This document shows, piece by piece, positions 16,210-24,644 of a DNA stretch of 64,000 nucleotides (the first letter of the stretch is position 1; each line of letters opens with the position of its first letter). A program made the position numbers and the translations under genes. The notes beneath the pieces are model-generated. The model was not told the DNA's origin, did not search any database, and saw nothing but the letters and a program-made list of their open reading frames with translations. This DNA is from Enterococcus rotai (GTDB taxonomy: Bacteria; Bacillota; Bacilli; Lactobacillales; Enterococcaceae). Location: positions 3,623,558 to 3,687,557 of the forward strand of contig NZ_CP013655.1 in NCBI RefSeq assembly GCF_001465345.1, written 5' to 3'.

Positions 16210-16458
16210 TTACTCTGACTTATCTTGTAATTTTTTTGCCTCGATGCTCATAACTAAGCTACTTAAAAGACCTAAGCTACCTAAAAAAAACAGCTCATTT
16301 CGCTTTAAGAACACTCCTGCACTAGCTAATCCCCCACCAATAATCAAATTAACTGTTGCACTTTGATTCAATCTCTTACTTGTAAATTCCGGTAATTCAA
16401 CATTTACACGCAACTTTTTATTAATCTTGTTTATTTTTTTATTCATTTCATTGATCAT
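16210..16458 (-). CDS. Small membrane protein under TetR control
   Basis: I do not recognise a family. This 82-residue protein has a basic N-terminus (NKKINKINKKLRVNVELPEF) and two short hydrophobic segments at about residues 35-50 and 54-70. These are separated by the charged turn KRNE, which suggests a hairpin membrane protein with both ends in the cytoplasm. The start is ATG at 16458 with SD AGGAGG eight bases upstream. Its upstream region carries an operator identical to the one in front of the neighbouring TetR gene, so it is the probable regulatory target. Confidence 0.65.
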   Translation of the reverse strand: MINEMNKKINKINKKLRVNVELPEFTSKRLNQSATVNLIIGGGLASAGVFLKRNELFFLGSLGLLSSLVMSIEAKKLQDKSE

Positions 16459-16528
16459 TTTTTTCCTCCTATGATTGTTTTCCTATTGAACTAATTTGTC
16501 TTACACTGACTTATTTTACTTCAAACAG

Positions 16529-16549
16529 ATACATACTAACGGTATGTAT
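16529..16549. promoter_or_regulatory. TetR operator, downstream copy
   Basis: ATACATAC-N5-GTATGTAT, 21 bases, with centre TAACG. It lies 71 bases upstream of the small membrane protein start. It is the exact reverse complement of the copy at 17233-17253. Confidence 0.8.
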
Positions 16550-16581
16550 TTATTAAAAATAAAAAATGCAACTACGCATTT

Positions 16582-17220
16582 TTATTCTTGAATCGCCCTA
16601 AACATCGTCACTACATCATCTATATACTCATCATCGATCAACGGAAAATTTACGCCTTCATAGAGCATTTTAAAAAATGACAGCTTGTTCAAAAGCGCGT
16701 TTTCATCCATTTTATAAAACGAAGGAGCTAACCAGATATTTGTCGAGATTACAATCAACTCGGCAATTTCTTGAGGATAATCCGTTTTGATTGAACCGTC
16801 CTTGATCCCTTCTTCAACGAATGTTTTAATATAGGGAATAATATTTGTAAAAGCTTCCGCATACAGTTCCCCAATAATTCTGGGGTTTGTAATCAATGAT
16901 TTTGCAGAAAAAGCAAGTTTTTGATGCTCCAATGATCTTAAACTCATTGAATTGATTTTCTTAATTTTTTCAAAACCGCTTATGTCTTTCATTGATTCAA
17001 TTTGATCCGTTATCCCAATAGCATATCTTTTTTCTAATATAGTATTAAAGATTTCTTCTTTTGATTTAAAATGGTGATAGATAACGCCTTTTGTTAGTCC
17101 CCCCAAATGATCAATTATATCTTGAATTGTCGTATGATCGTAACCTTTTTCTAAAAAGAGCTGTTCTGATACATCTAATATTTTTTTTACTGTTTCCTCT
17201 GGATACTTATTACGTGCCAC
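16582..17220 (-). CDS. TetR-family transcriptional repressor
   Basis: A 212-residue TetR/AcrR regulator. The N-terminal helix-turn-helix is clear (ILDVSEQLFLEKGYDHTTIQ, then GLTKGVIYHHFKSKEEIF, residues 13-58). The rest is the all-helical ligand and dimer domain. GTG at 17220, six bases after GGAGGA, is the start; longer frames run through the operator and promoter. An operator overlaps the transcription start region (17233-17253) and a second identical operator precedes the next gene, which indicates autoregulation and control of that gene. The inducer is unknown. Confidence 0.88.
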   Translation of the reverse strand: MARNKYPEETVKKILDVSEQLFLEKGYDHTTIQDIIDHLGGLTKGVIYHHFKSKEEIFNTILEKRYAIGITDQIESMKDISGFEKIKKINSMSLRSLEHQKLAFSAKSLITNPRIIGELYAEAFTNIIPYIKTFVEEGIKDGSIKTDYPQEIAELIVISTNIWLAPSFYKMDENALLNKLSFFKMLYEGVNFPLIDDEYIDDVVTMFRAIQE

Positions 17221-17232
17221 AAACTCTCCTCC

Positions 17233-17253
17233 ATACATACCGTTAGTATGTAT
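17233..17253. promoter_or_regulatory. TetR operator, upstream copy
   Basis: ATACATAC-N5-GTATGTAT with centre CGTTA, directly downstream of and touching the -10 hexamer of the tetR promoter, so a bound dimer would block transcription. Confidence 0.82.
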
Positions 17254-17280
17254 CATAACTAAAAATATTATTCTTGTCAA
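17252..17280 (-). promoter_or_regulatory. Promoter of the tetR gene
   Basis: Consensus -35 TTGACA, 17-base spacer, -10 TATGAT on the minus strand. Confidence 0.85.
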
Positions 17281-17315
17281 TCACTAGTCCTTTTTCCCGC
17301 CAAAATCATACAAAA

Positions 17316-17361
17316 TAGGGAATGGAATAAAAGTAAAAAATCACTTTTATTTCATTCCCTA
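17316..17361 (-). terminator. Terminator of the relQ-mgtE operon
   Basis: TAGGGAATGAAATAAAAGT pairs with ACTTTTATTCCATTCCCTA with one mismatch; it lies after the mgtE stop codon. Confidence 0.85.
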
Positions 17362-17416
17362 GATATGAATAACGTTTTAACCCATTTAACGGAGAAACCC
17401 ATTCTTATATTTACTT

Positions 17417-18778
17417 TCACACAAAATACTGCATAAAAAGACTAGCAATATTAAAATAAATCAAAACACTGGTTAAATCACTTAAAGTTGTAATAAATGG
17501 ACCACTAGCTACTGCTGGGTCAAAGCCTAATTTATCCATCAGCATTGGAATCAAACTTCCTGCTAGGTTCGCTACAGTTATCGCACACAGCATCGCCATT
17601 CCAATGACAAAACCTAATGGGAAATTATGCTGCCAAACACCAACAACAAGAAAAATTGCTACTCCTGTAATTGCTCCTGTTACTAAACCAGTCAATACTT
17701 CACTGACAATCAAGCGACCAAAGTTATTATCTTTTTCATCTGATACTGCTAGTCTTCTAACTGCCACCGCTAATGATTGGGTGCCCGCATTTCCGGCAGT
17801 CCCTGTGATCAATGAGATGAATACAGCCAAAATACTTGCTTCACTTACTAATTCTTCATAATGGCTAATCAATGTTGCTGTAGACATCCCTAAAAATAAT
17901 AACGTAATCAACCACGGCAATCGTTTTGAAGCTGCTTTGAATGGATTTTCACTGACTTCTTCGACGTTGACCCCAGCCAAACCAGAGTAATCACTGGCCG
18001 CTTCATCATCGATAACATCGATGATATCATCAACCGTTACGATCCCTAAAAGATGATCATCATAATCTGTGACCGGTAAGGCTAAGAAATCGTAATCCCG
18101 AATCGTTTGGGCAACATCTTCTTGGTCATCGCCAACATGAACAGAAATAACCCGCTCACTTAGAACATCAGAAATCATCGTGTCATCATCATTTACGATC
18201 AAATCACGCAAAGAAATAACTCCGACTAAATGGTTTTCCTGATCGACCACATAAACATAGTAAATCGTCTCGGCCACATCTGCCTGATTTTTCAAGACAT
18301 ACATTGCAGAACGCACCGTTTGGTTAGCCACGATAGAGACAAACTCAGTTGTCATGATCGAGCCTGCGGTGTCATCTTCATAATGCAATAGTTCTTTAAT
18401 CTCACCAGCATCTTCTGTGCTCATCAGACTTAAATATTTCGCTTTTTGACCTTTATCCAGCATATTTAATAAATCAACTGCGTTATCCGTATACATCTCT
18501 GATAACATTTCTGCAGCATAGCTAGGACGCATTTCAGCAATATAATCCTTCATGTTTTCGTTATCTTCTTCAATAACATCAAACATATCCGCCAATTCTT
18601 TTGGTGACAGATAACTATAAATTTGTTTTCGATCTGTTTCGTCAATCGATTGGTAGAATTGTCCTTGTTCGTATATGTGGAGCTCTAAAAACAATTCTCT
18701 GAATTCAGCCATTTGTTGGTCTTTCAATTTTTCTAGCAGTAACGAAAAATGATCGTCCATTTCTTGCCCTTCATTCAC
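17417..18778 (-). CDS. mgtE: Magnesium transporter MgtE
   Basis: A 453-residue magnesium channel of the MgtE/SLC41 family. Order: cytoplasmic N domain (residues about 5-130), two CBS domains (about 130-255, with IMTTEFVSI and VVDQENHLVGVISLRDLI, then VTDYDDHLLGIVTVDDIIDVI), and a plug helix. A five-helix membrane part from about 285 has the conserved TGTAGNAGTQSLAVAVR pore motif. The acidic CBS region is the magnesium sensor in characterised homologues. The GTG start at 18778 follows AAAGGAG by about eight bases. It is the last gene of relQ-nadK-rluD-mgtE, with 19 bases separating it from rluD. Confidence 0.93.
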   Translation of the reverse strand: MNEGQEMDDHFSLLLEKLKDQQMAEFRELFLELHIYEQGQFYQSIDETDRKQIYSYLSPKELADMFDVIEEDNENMKDYIAEMRPSYAAEMLSEMYTDNAVDLLNMLDKGQKAKYLSLMSTEDAGEIKELLHYEDDTAGSIMTTEFVSIVANQTVRSAMYVLKNQADVAETIYYVYVVDQENHLVGVISLRDLIVNDDDTMISDVLSERVISVHVGDDQEDVAQTIRDYDFLALPVTDYDDHLLGIVTVDDIIDVIDDEAASDYSGLAGVNVEEVSENPFKAASKRLPWLITLLFLGMSTATLISHYEELVSEASILAVFISLITGTAGNAGTQSLAVAVRRLAVSDEKDNNFGRLIVSEVLTGLVTGAITGVAIFLVVGVWQHNFPLGFVIGMAMLCAITVANLAGSLIPMLMDKLGFDPAVASGPFITTLSDLTSVLIYFNIASLFMQYFV

Positions 18779-18797
18779 TTAAACCGCTCCTTTCAAT

Positions 18798-19691
18798 CTA
18801 TAATCGATCTACAATTTTATTCATATCTTCTGCTAAAGGAGAAGTTAATTCTAAGCGTTGTTTGGTAAACGGATGAATAAAACTCAATTTACAGCAATGT
18901 AGAGCCTGACGCTCAATACCACTATCCATTTTACCACCATACATCTCATCACCCAACAAAGGGCACCCAATCGCCTCAAAATGCACTCTAATTTGATGGG
19001 TTCTACCTGTATGAAGTTGAATATTGACCAAAGCTTCATCGCCTTTGCGTTTTGTCAGCCAATATTCCGTTTCAGCTTGTTGTCCGGTTTCAACAATCGT
19101 TCGTTTCAAAATAGAAGATAAATCCCGACCGATTGGAAGTTGAATGGTTGTATGCTCTTTTAATTCAGAAGTCGAACCGCCTACTAGTGCTTGATAAATT
19201 TTGATTACTGCTTTTTTACGCAATTCTTGATCCAGCATCGCATGAGCAAAACCATGCTTAGCAAATAGCATTAAACCTGTCGTATCTCGATCCAAGCGAG
19301 TGACGACATGTATCACCTGATTTTTATATTCTTGCTTTTTGTAATAGGCTTTTACACGATTGGCCATAGTTCCATTAGGATGATATTGAGCAGGGATCGA
19401 GGCAACTCCTGCTGGCTTATTCACAACTAGATAATGATCGTCCTCAAATACGATATCAATTGGCACATCATCTACAAGTAATGTCTCATGCTCTTTTTCA
19501 TCTGGAATCGTGACTTTAACTTGATCTCCGAAAGATAATTTGAACAAGGCATTTTCAACTGACTGATTGACTTCGATTTTACCACCTTGAAACTTAATTT
19601 TCGCTAATAGACCTTTTGAGATGCCTTGCTCTTTTAAAAAAACTTTTACTTGTTGTGATTCTTTTTTTTCTACTGTCCAATAAAATTCCAT
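18798..19691 (-). CDS. RluD-family pseudouridine synthase
   Basis: A 297-residue RNA pseudouridine synthase of the RluA/RluD class, resembling Bacillus YjbO. An S4-like N-terminal region (about residues 15-60) precedes the catalytic domain. The catalytic aspartate lies in HVVTRLDRDTTGLMLFAKH near residue 135. The motif LHTGRTHQIRVHFEAIGCPLLGDEMYG near 225 is also typical. The target is probably a 23S rRNA uridine, not proven. The start ATG at 19691 lies just after the nadK stop, with SD GAGGAT at the nadK end; an upstream in-frame codon inside nadK lacks an SD. Confidence 0.88.
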   Translation of the reverse strand: MEFYWTVEKKESQQVKVFLKEQGISKGLLAKIKFQGGKIEVNQSVENALFKLSFGDQVKVTIPDEKEHETLLVDDVPIDIVFEDDHYLVVNKPAGVASIPAQYHPNGTMANRVKAYYKKQEYKNQVIHVVTRLDRDTTGLMLFAKHGFAHAMLDQELRKKAVIKIYQALVGGSTSELKEHTTIQLPIGRDLSSILKRTIVETGQQAETEYWLTKRKGDEALVNIQLHTGRTHQIRVHFEAIGCPLLGDEMYGGKMDSGIERQALHCCKLSFIHPFTKQRLELTSPLAEDMNKIVDRL

Positions 19692-19698
19692 TAAGTTA

Positions 19699-20496
19699 TT
19701 AATCCTCGCTAATGAAGGCATCTTTTACACGATGCCAAAAATGCATATGTCGATATGAGGCAAAGTGGATCCGCTCATCCGCAATACGATAATAAATCGA
19801 CTTGATATCATCTTGATAAATATCTAATTGGTCGACCGTGATCAAATAATCATTGCTTTCCTGTAATTTAATTTCCAACCATTCTGTATGAGCTATCACG
19901 ATCGGAGAGCCTAATGTTCGAAATACGCGATTATTCAATGAAGCAATTTCAGCTAATTGAAATGCATTAATACTTGGATGCAGCACAGCGCCGCCAATAC
20001 TCTTGTTGTACGCTGTTGAACCTGTCGGCGTGGAAACAGACAACCCATCGCCACGGAAGCGCTCAAACAGTTCGTCTTTGATCAATACATCCGCAACCAT
20101 CGTCCGATTGGCTCGCTTGATCGTTGACTCATTTAGTGCCAGAAAATGTTTATCCGGTTTATTTCCATGAAAACTGATTTTCACATCCAACAAGGGATAA
20201 CTAATACTTTTTTCTTGATGAACTAACAAACTTTGAACTAATTCTTCTAGCTCATAATCCCGCCAGTCCGTATAAAACCCTAAATGACCAGTGTGAACAC
20301 CTAAAAAACTGACTTCATCTAATCGATGACTAAAACGGTGAAAAGCAGATAATAGCGTCCCATCACCACCTACAGAAATCACAAGATCAGGTTGATGATC
20401 ATCGATTTCGATTTTATTTTTTTTCAGAAGCAGGAGTAAATGGCGAGTAACTTCACTTGATTTGTGTTCATGATTATGAACAATGGCTACTTTCAT
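19699..20496 (-). CDS. nadK: NAD kinase
   Basis: A 265-residue kinase that phosphorylates NAD to NADP with ATP or polyphosphate. The GGDG motif (VISVGGDGTLLSAFHRF) is near residue 44. The second family motif is LNESTIKRANRTMVADV near 121, and the diagnostic GDGLSVSTPTGSTAYNKSIGGAVLHP segment is near 148. The length matches Bacillus YjbN/NadF. SD GGGGGAG lies before the ATG at 20496, ten bases after the relQ stop. Its place between relQ and rluD is conserved in Firmicutes. Confidence 0.95.
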   Translation of the reverse strand: MKVAIVHNHEHKSSEVTRHLLLLLKKNKIEIDDHQPDLVISVGGDGTLLSAFHRFSHRLDEVSFLGVHTGHLGFYTDWRDYELEELVQSLLVHQEKSISYPLLDVKISFHGNKPDKHFLALNESTIKRANRTMVADVLIKDELFERFRGDGLSVSTPTGSTAYNKSIGGAVLHPSINAFQLAEIASLNNRVFRTLGSPIVIAHTEWLEIKLQESNDYLITVDQLDIYQDDIKSIYYRIADERIHFASYRHMHFWHRVKDAFISED

Positions 20497-20506
20497 TTTG
20501 CTCCCC

Positions 20507-21187
20507 CTATTCTTTCTCTAACTGCTCTTTACGATCATTGAAATTTTGATAATAATTAGCTTTTGATTTTCCTCGTCCATGTGAGAACAAATGCTGAGCT
20601 TCTTGAATTTCTTCACGGATCGTGGACATTTCTTCATCTAATTGATAGGCAGCTTCAGCCGCACGCTGCAGCCGTTCTTTCATCTCTTCTGGAAAAGCAC
20701 CTTGATATTTATAATTTAATGAATGTTCGATCGTAGCCCAAAAGTTCATCGCCAATGTCCGAATTTGAATTTCAGCTAAAATCATTTTTTCGCCTGTAAT
20801 CAATTGAACTGGATATTCGATCACTAAATGATACGAACGATAGCCACTCTCTTTTTTATTAGTAATATAATCTCGTTCTTGAATGATTTTCAAGTCTTTT
20901 CGATTACGGATAATCGCTACCACTTGCCGAATGTCCTCAACAAATTGACACATGATCCTCAGACCTGCAATATCCTGCATCTCTTCTTCCAAACGATCAA
21001 CAGAAATATTACGCAATGCCGCTTTCGTTAAAATACTATCTACAGGTTTCACTCTTCCTGTTACAAACTCAATAGGTGTATGTTTATTTTGCTCTCGAAA
21101 CTGCTTACGAATACCGCGCAGTTTAACTTTCATTTCTCCAACAGCCTGTTCATAAGGTGCCAGAAAAAGCTCCCACTCTTTCTCCAT
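20507..21187 (-). CDS. relQ: Small alarmone synthetase RelQ
   Basis: A 226-residue single-domain (p)ppGpp synthetase, SAS1/RelQ class (Bacillus YjbM). It transfers pyrophosphate from ATP to GTP or GDP, and some members also use GMP, without a hydrolase domain. Synthetase motifs are present: VTGRVKPVDSILTK near residues 41-54, MQDIAGLRIMCQF near 70, SGYRSYHLVIEYP near 110 and EIQIRTLAMNFWATIEHSLNYKY near 140. The C-terminal helix includes the tetramerisation region. The start ATG at 21187 follows GAGGG. It leads a four-gene unit with nadK, rluD and mgtE. Confidence 0.94.
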   Translation of the reverse strand: MEKEWELFLAPYEQAVGEMKVKLRGIRKQFREQNKHTPIEFVTGRVKPVDSILTKAALRNISVDRLEEEMQDIAGLRIMCQFVEDIRQVVAIIRNRKDLKIIQERDYITNKKESGYRSYHLVIEYPVQLITGEKMILAEIQIRTLAMNFWATIEHSLNYKYQGAFPEEMKERLQRAAEAAYQLDEEMSTIREEIQEAQHLFSHGRGKSKANYYQNFNDRKEQLEKE

Positions 21188-21381
21188 CCTAATCCCTCTA
21201 TTTCCTTGAATTTGATTCACTGCTTATTTTACCATAGAGCTGAGAAAAATAGGGTAATTTGAGAAATTGTATAAATTTTTTCAACAATAGGAAATTTTTT
21301 AACTTCTAGTTCACTTTTCTTGACGTAATAGGGGAAAGTATGCAAAAATTGAATTAAATTAAAGAAGGTGGGTCCAAAAAC

Positions 21382-21966
21382 GTGAGTGAAAATTTAGAAA
21401 TAGAATTTAAGACATTATTATCTATAGAAGAATTTTCACGTGTGATTGACTACTTTCAATTTAAAGAAGAACAATTTTTTACCCAAATCAATTATTATTT
21501 TGACTCAGCCGATTTTCAACTTAGAAAAAGGCGGATGGGTCTGAGAGTTCGTGTCCTATCAGATAATGCAGAAATCACTTTAAAAATCCCTGAAAAAGTC
21601 GGTTTGTTGGAAATCAATGATACGCTTTCTGTTGATGAAGCAAAGGCTATCGTTGAATCGGCCACACTTCCAACTATTGGAAATGTTTACAACAAATTGA
21701 ATCAATTAGGAATTGACCAAAGTGATTTACGTTTAATCGGCAGCTTAACAACTAAACGAGCAGAAATAAAACTTCCCCAAGGTTTACTCGCGCTAGATGA
21801 AAGTTGGTACAATGAGCAACATGATTTTGAGTTGGAGTTAGAAGTAAATGACGCAACCAACGGTAAGAAAGATTTTCTTTCCTTATTGGATACTTTGACT
21901 ATCAAAGAATCCCCGTCTCCTAACAAAATCCAACGCATGATGCTAAGCTCAAAAGAGAAAGATTAA
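21382..21966 (+). CDS. CYTH-domain protein (YjbK-like)
   Basis: A 194-residue CYTH/triphosphate tunnel protein. The EIEFK signature at residues 6-10 (ExExK) and paired basic strands (LRKRRMGLRVRV) line the tunnel. Later acidic ligands appear in HDFELELEVND near 153. Family members hydrolyse inorganic triphosphate or related compounds with a metal ion; the substrate of the YjbK group is not firmly set. The GTG start at 21382 follows GAAGGTGGG. It is divergent from relQ, as yjbK is near yjbM in Bacillus, and precedes spxH. Confidence 0.85.
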   Translation: MSENLEIEFKTLLSIEEFSRVIDYFQFKEEQFFTQINYYFDSADFQLRKRRMGLRVRVLSDNAEITLKIPEKVGLLEINDTLSVDEAKAIVESATLPTIGNVYNKLNQLGIDQSDLRLIGSLTTKRAEIKLPQGLLALDESWYNEQHDFELELEVNDATNGKKDFLSLLDTLTIKESPSPNKIQRMMLSSKEKD

Positions 21967-22083
21967 GAAGTTATAATAGTAAAAACATATCATTTCATTT
22001 TTCCTAGTTTTTCTGATAAATTAGGGTCACTTAGTTGAGAAATGATGTCTAGTCGCAAAAGAGTCAAATTGGAGGAAGTATGA

Positions 22084-22734
22084 ATGATTGAAATCTATCT
22101 GTTCGTTAATCCTTTGGGGGGCATTTGTCTCAACGTAGAAAAGGATATTTTAAAATTGGTTGAAACTGAGAATAAAAAAATTCAATTTCGTTTCATTCCG
22201 CTCGTGAACATGCGGACCATAAACCATCTTATAAAGTTGTTCGAGATTCCAACACATGATATCGAACAACGGAATCAATTGTTTGAAGATGTTTACTCAG
22301 CTGCACTTGATTACAAAGCAGCACAATTGCAAGGAAAGAAAAAAGGGCGTCATCTATTACTTGGGTTACAACAAGCTGTAGCCGAGGAAAATATACCTTA
22401 TTCATCAGAGTTAGCTGAAAAATTAGTTGTAGAAGCTGGCGGTGACCTAGATATGTTTAAAGCAGATCGTCAATCTGACTTTGTAAAGGAATCCTTTCAA
22501 ACAGATCAACAAATTGCTCGTGAAATGGGGATCGTAAAACACCCTTCTGCAGTAGTTTATAACTATACATGTGATCGTGATTTTGGTGTACTCGTAGAAG
22601 ACTGTGAATCAATGGATGAAATCAAACGGCTTTGCGAAACATCAGAAGATAATCTACAGTATTTTCATGAAAAATTTGAATTAAATCACTTTGAGGAATC
22701 CCGTGTTCCTCATGGTCATTTACATTTACTTTGA
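22084..22734 (+). CDS. spxH: SpxH (YjbH) adaptor for Spx degradation
   Basis: A 216-residue DsbA-like protein of the YjbH/SpxH family, which in Bacillus and Staphylococcus binds Spx and presents it to ClpXP. The N-terminal thioredoxin-like strand leads to NPLGGIC (residues 9-15). The Bacillus CPxC active-site pair is here reduced to a single Cys15, so thiol-redox sensing through a CxxC pair is not possible. The C-terminus is histidine-rich (HGHLHLL). SD GGAGG lies eight bases before the ATG at 22084. The gene sits in the conserved pepF-spxH neighbourhood, and spx itself is 4 kb away. Confidence 0.88.
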   Translation: MIEIYLFVNPLGGICLNVEKDILKLVETENKKIQFRFIPLVNMRTINHLIKLFEIPTHDIEQRNQLFEDVYSAALDYKAAQLQGKKKGRHLLLGLQQAVAEENIPYSSELAEKLVVEAGGDLDMFKADRQSDFVKESFQTDQQIAREMGIVKHPSAVVYNYTCDRDFGVLVEDCESMDEIKRLCETSEDNLQYFHEKFELNHFEESRVPHGHLHLL

Positions 22735-22737
22735 GTA

Positions 22738-22792
22738 AAAAAAGAATGATCAGATCTCTTCTGAATAAGAGGAAATCTGATCATTCTTTTTT
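22738..22792. terminator. Bidirectional terminator spxH/pepF
   Basis: AAAGAATGATCAGAT and ATCTGATCATTCTTT arms, extended internally by CTTCT/AGGA-type pairs and flanked by A and T runs. Confidence 0.92.
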
Positions 22793-24608
22793 ATTGCTCT
22801 AAAGATTCTATAAGTTGTTCTAATTCATTTAATCTCGCTTCAAAAACTGTCATCGCATCTTCGATATACTCTGGTTTTGTCATATCTACTCCAGCTTTTT
22901 TCATTACCTCGATTGGATAATCACTACTTCCAGACTTCAGATAAGTTAAATAATTTTCTAAAGCTGAGGGCTCGTTTGCTAATATTTTATTTGCTAGCGC
23001 TGATGCTGCTGAAAAACCTGTAGCATATTGATAGACATAATAATTGTAATAAAAATGAGGGATACGAGACCACTCTAATGAAATTTCTGGATCTTTCTTA
23101 ACATCAGGTCCATAATATTTCTGATTTAGATCTCCGTAATACTCACCTAGATATTCACTCGTTAGAGGTGTCCCCTTGGCATCTTCCGTATGAATAAAGT
23201 GCTCGAATTCAGCAAATTGTGTTTGACGGAAAATCGTTCCTTTGAAACCATCCAAATAATGATTCAAGACATACGCACGAATTCGGGGATCTGTCTCAGT
23301 CTCCAATAGATATTCGGTCAATAGATTTTCATTTGTCGTAGATGCTATCTCAGCTAGGAAAATTGAATAGTCGCCATAAACATATGGCTGATTGCTTCGA
23401 GTAAAATAGCTATGAACACTATGTCCCATTTCATGAACTAAAGTATATAGTTGATCCAAACTATCATGCCAATTCATTAAGATATATGGCGCTGTGTCAT
23501 ATGCCCCTGATGAATATGCTCCACTACGTTTTCCTTGGTTTTCAATAACATCGATCCATCGATCATTAAAAGCGGACTGAACAACCGTTAGGTATTCTTC
23601 TCCCATAGGTTTCAATGCAGTGAGCGCTTTTGCTTTTGCTTCATCATAAGAATACTTGATCGATGCTTCTCCTAAAATAGGCGTATACATATCATACATG
23701 TGCAGTTCGTCCACTTTCAATAGACGTTTACGTAAAGATACATAACGATGCAGCAATGGTAAATTATGGTTTACTACGTCCACCAATGTATCATAAACAC
23801 TTTCAGGAATATGGTTGTTACTTAGTGCTGCTGCTCTCGCTGAGGAATAGTTGCGAACTTTTGCTTTATAGTTATGCGCTTTAACATGTGAACTTAACGT
23901 TTGTGCAAATGTATTCTTAAACTGTTCATAAACGCTATAGAGTCCTTTAAATGCTTCTTCACGGACGCTTCTATGAGTATTTTCCATCAATTGTCCATAG
24001 ACACCGTGTGTCAATTGGATCTTCTCACCATTTTCATTTTCGATAACTGGAAATTTTAAATCGGCATTGTTCAAGATGGAGAACGTATTACTAGACGCTT
24101 CAAAAATTTCCCCTGCACCAGCCAATAAAGCTTCTTGATCAGCAGACAAGATATGCGGACGTTCATTTAAAATAGTTTCAATAAAATGTCGATAAGTTGC
24201 CAATTTAGGATTTTCATCAAAATAACCCCAAATTCTCTCGTCATCCAACGATAATACTTCTGGTTCAAACCAAGCAACTGATTCACTAGCCTGTGCTAAT
24301 AAAGAGCTTGCTCTAGCATAAAGTGCTTGATACGTTGTATTCGTCGTATCTTGGTCATTTTTTAAATGAGCATAAACATAAATGACTTCGACTTTACGAT
24401 AAATCGCTAATAACATTTCAATACTGCCTAGAAATGCATCACTGCCTTTATCTAAAGATCCCTTAAACTGTTCAACTTCTTTTAACTTATCAGATAAAGC
24501 TTGAAATGCCTCATCAAAAGCTTGATCATCCTTAAAAATTTTCGTTAAGTCCCATGTTTTTTCTACTGGTAAACTTGAACGTTCTGGTAATTGTTTTGCT
24601 TCACTCAT
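22791..24608 (-). CDS. pepF: Oligoendopeptidase F
   Basis: A 605-residue zinc metallopeptidase of family M3B, cytoplasmic, cutting peptides of roughly 7-17 residues. The zinc site LVHEMGHSVHSYF (HExxH) is at about residue 393, with the third ligand glutamate region EIASTTNENLLTEYLL about 27 residues later. The length matches Lactococcus and Bacillus PepF. The start is ATG at 24608 with SD AGGGG. It is 36 bases downstream of coiA and probably co-transcribed, the arrangement also seen in B. subtilis. Confidence 0.95.
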   Translation of the reverse strand: MSEAKQLPERSSLPVEKTWDLTKIFKDDQAFDEAFQALSDKLKEVEQFKGSLDKGSDAFLGSIEMLLAIYRKVEVIYVYAHLKNDQDTTNTTYQALYARASSLLAQASESVAWFEPEVLSLDDERIWGYFDENPKLATYRHFIETILNERPHILSADQEALLAGAGEIFEASSNTFSILNNADLKFPVIENENGEKIQLTHGVYGQLMENTHRSVREEAFKGLYSVYEQFKNTFAQTLSSHVKAHNYKAKVRNYSSARAAALSNNHIPESVYDTLVDVVNHNLPLLHRYVSLRKRLLKVDELHMYDMYTPILGEASIKYSYDEAKAKALTALKPMGEEYLTVVQSAFNDRWIDVIENQGKRSGAYSSGAYDTAPYILMNWHDSLDQLYTLVHEMGHSVHSYFTRSNQPYVYGDYSIFLAEIASTTNENLLTEYLLETETDPRIRAYVLNHYLDGFKGTIFRQTQFAEFEHFIHTEDAKGTPLTSEYLGEYYGDLNQKYYGPDVKKDPEISLEWSRIPHFYYNYYVYQYATGFSAASALANKILANEPSALENYLTYLKSGSSDYPIEVMKKAGVDMTKPEYIEDAMTVFEARLNELEQLIESLEQ

Positions 24609-24644
24609 TCCATCTACCCCTTTTCAATTATTCTTACAACAAAC

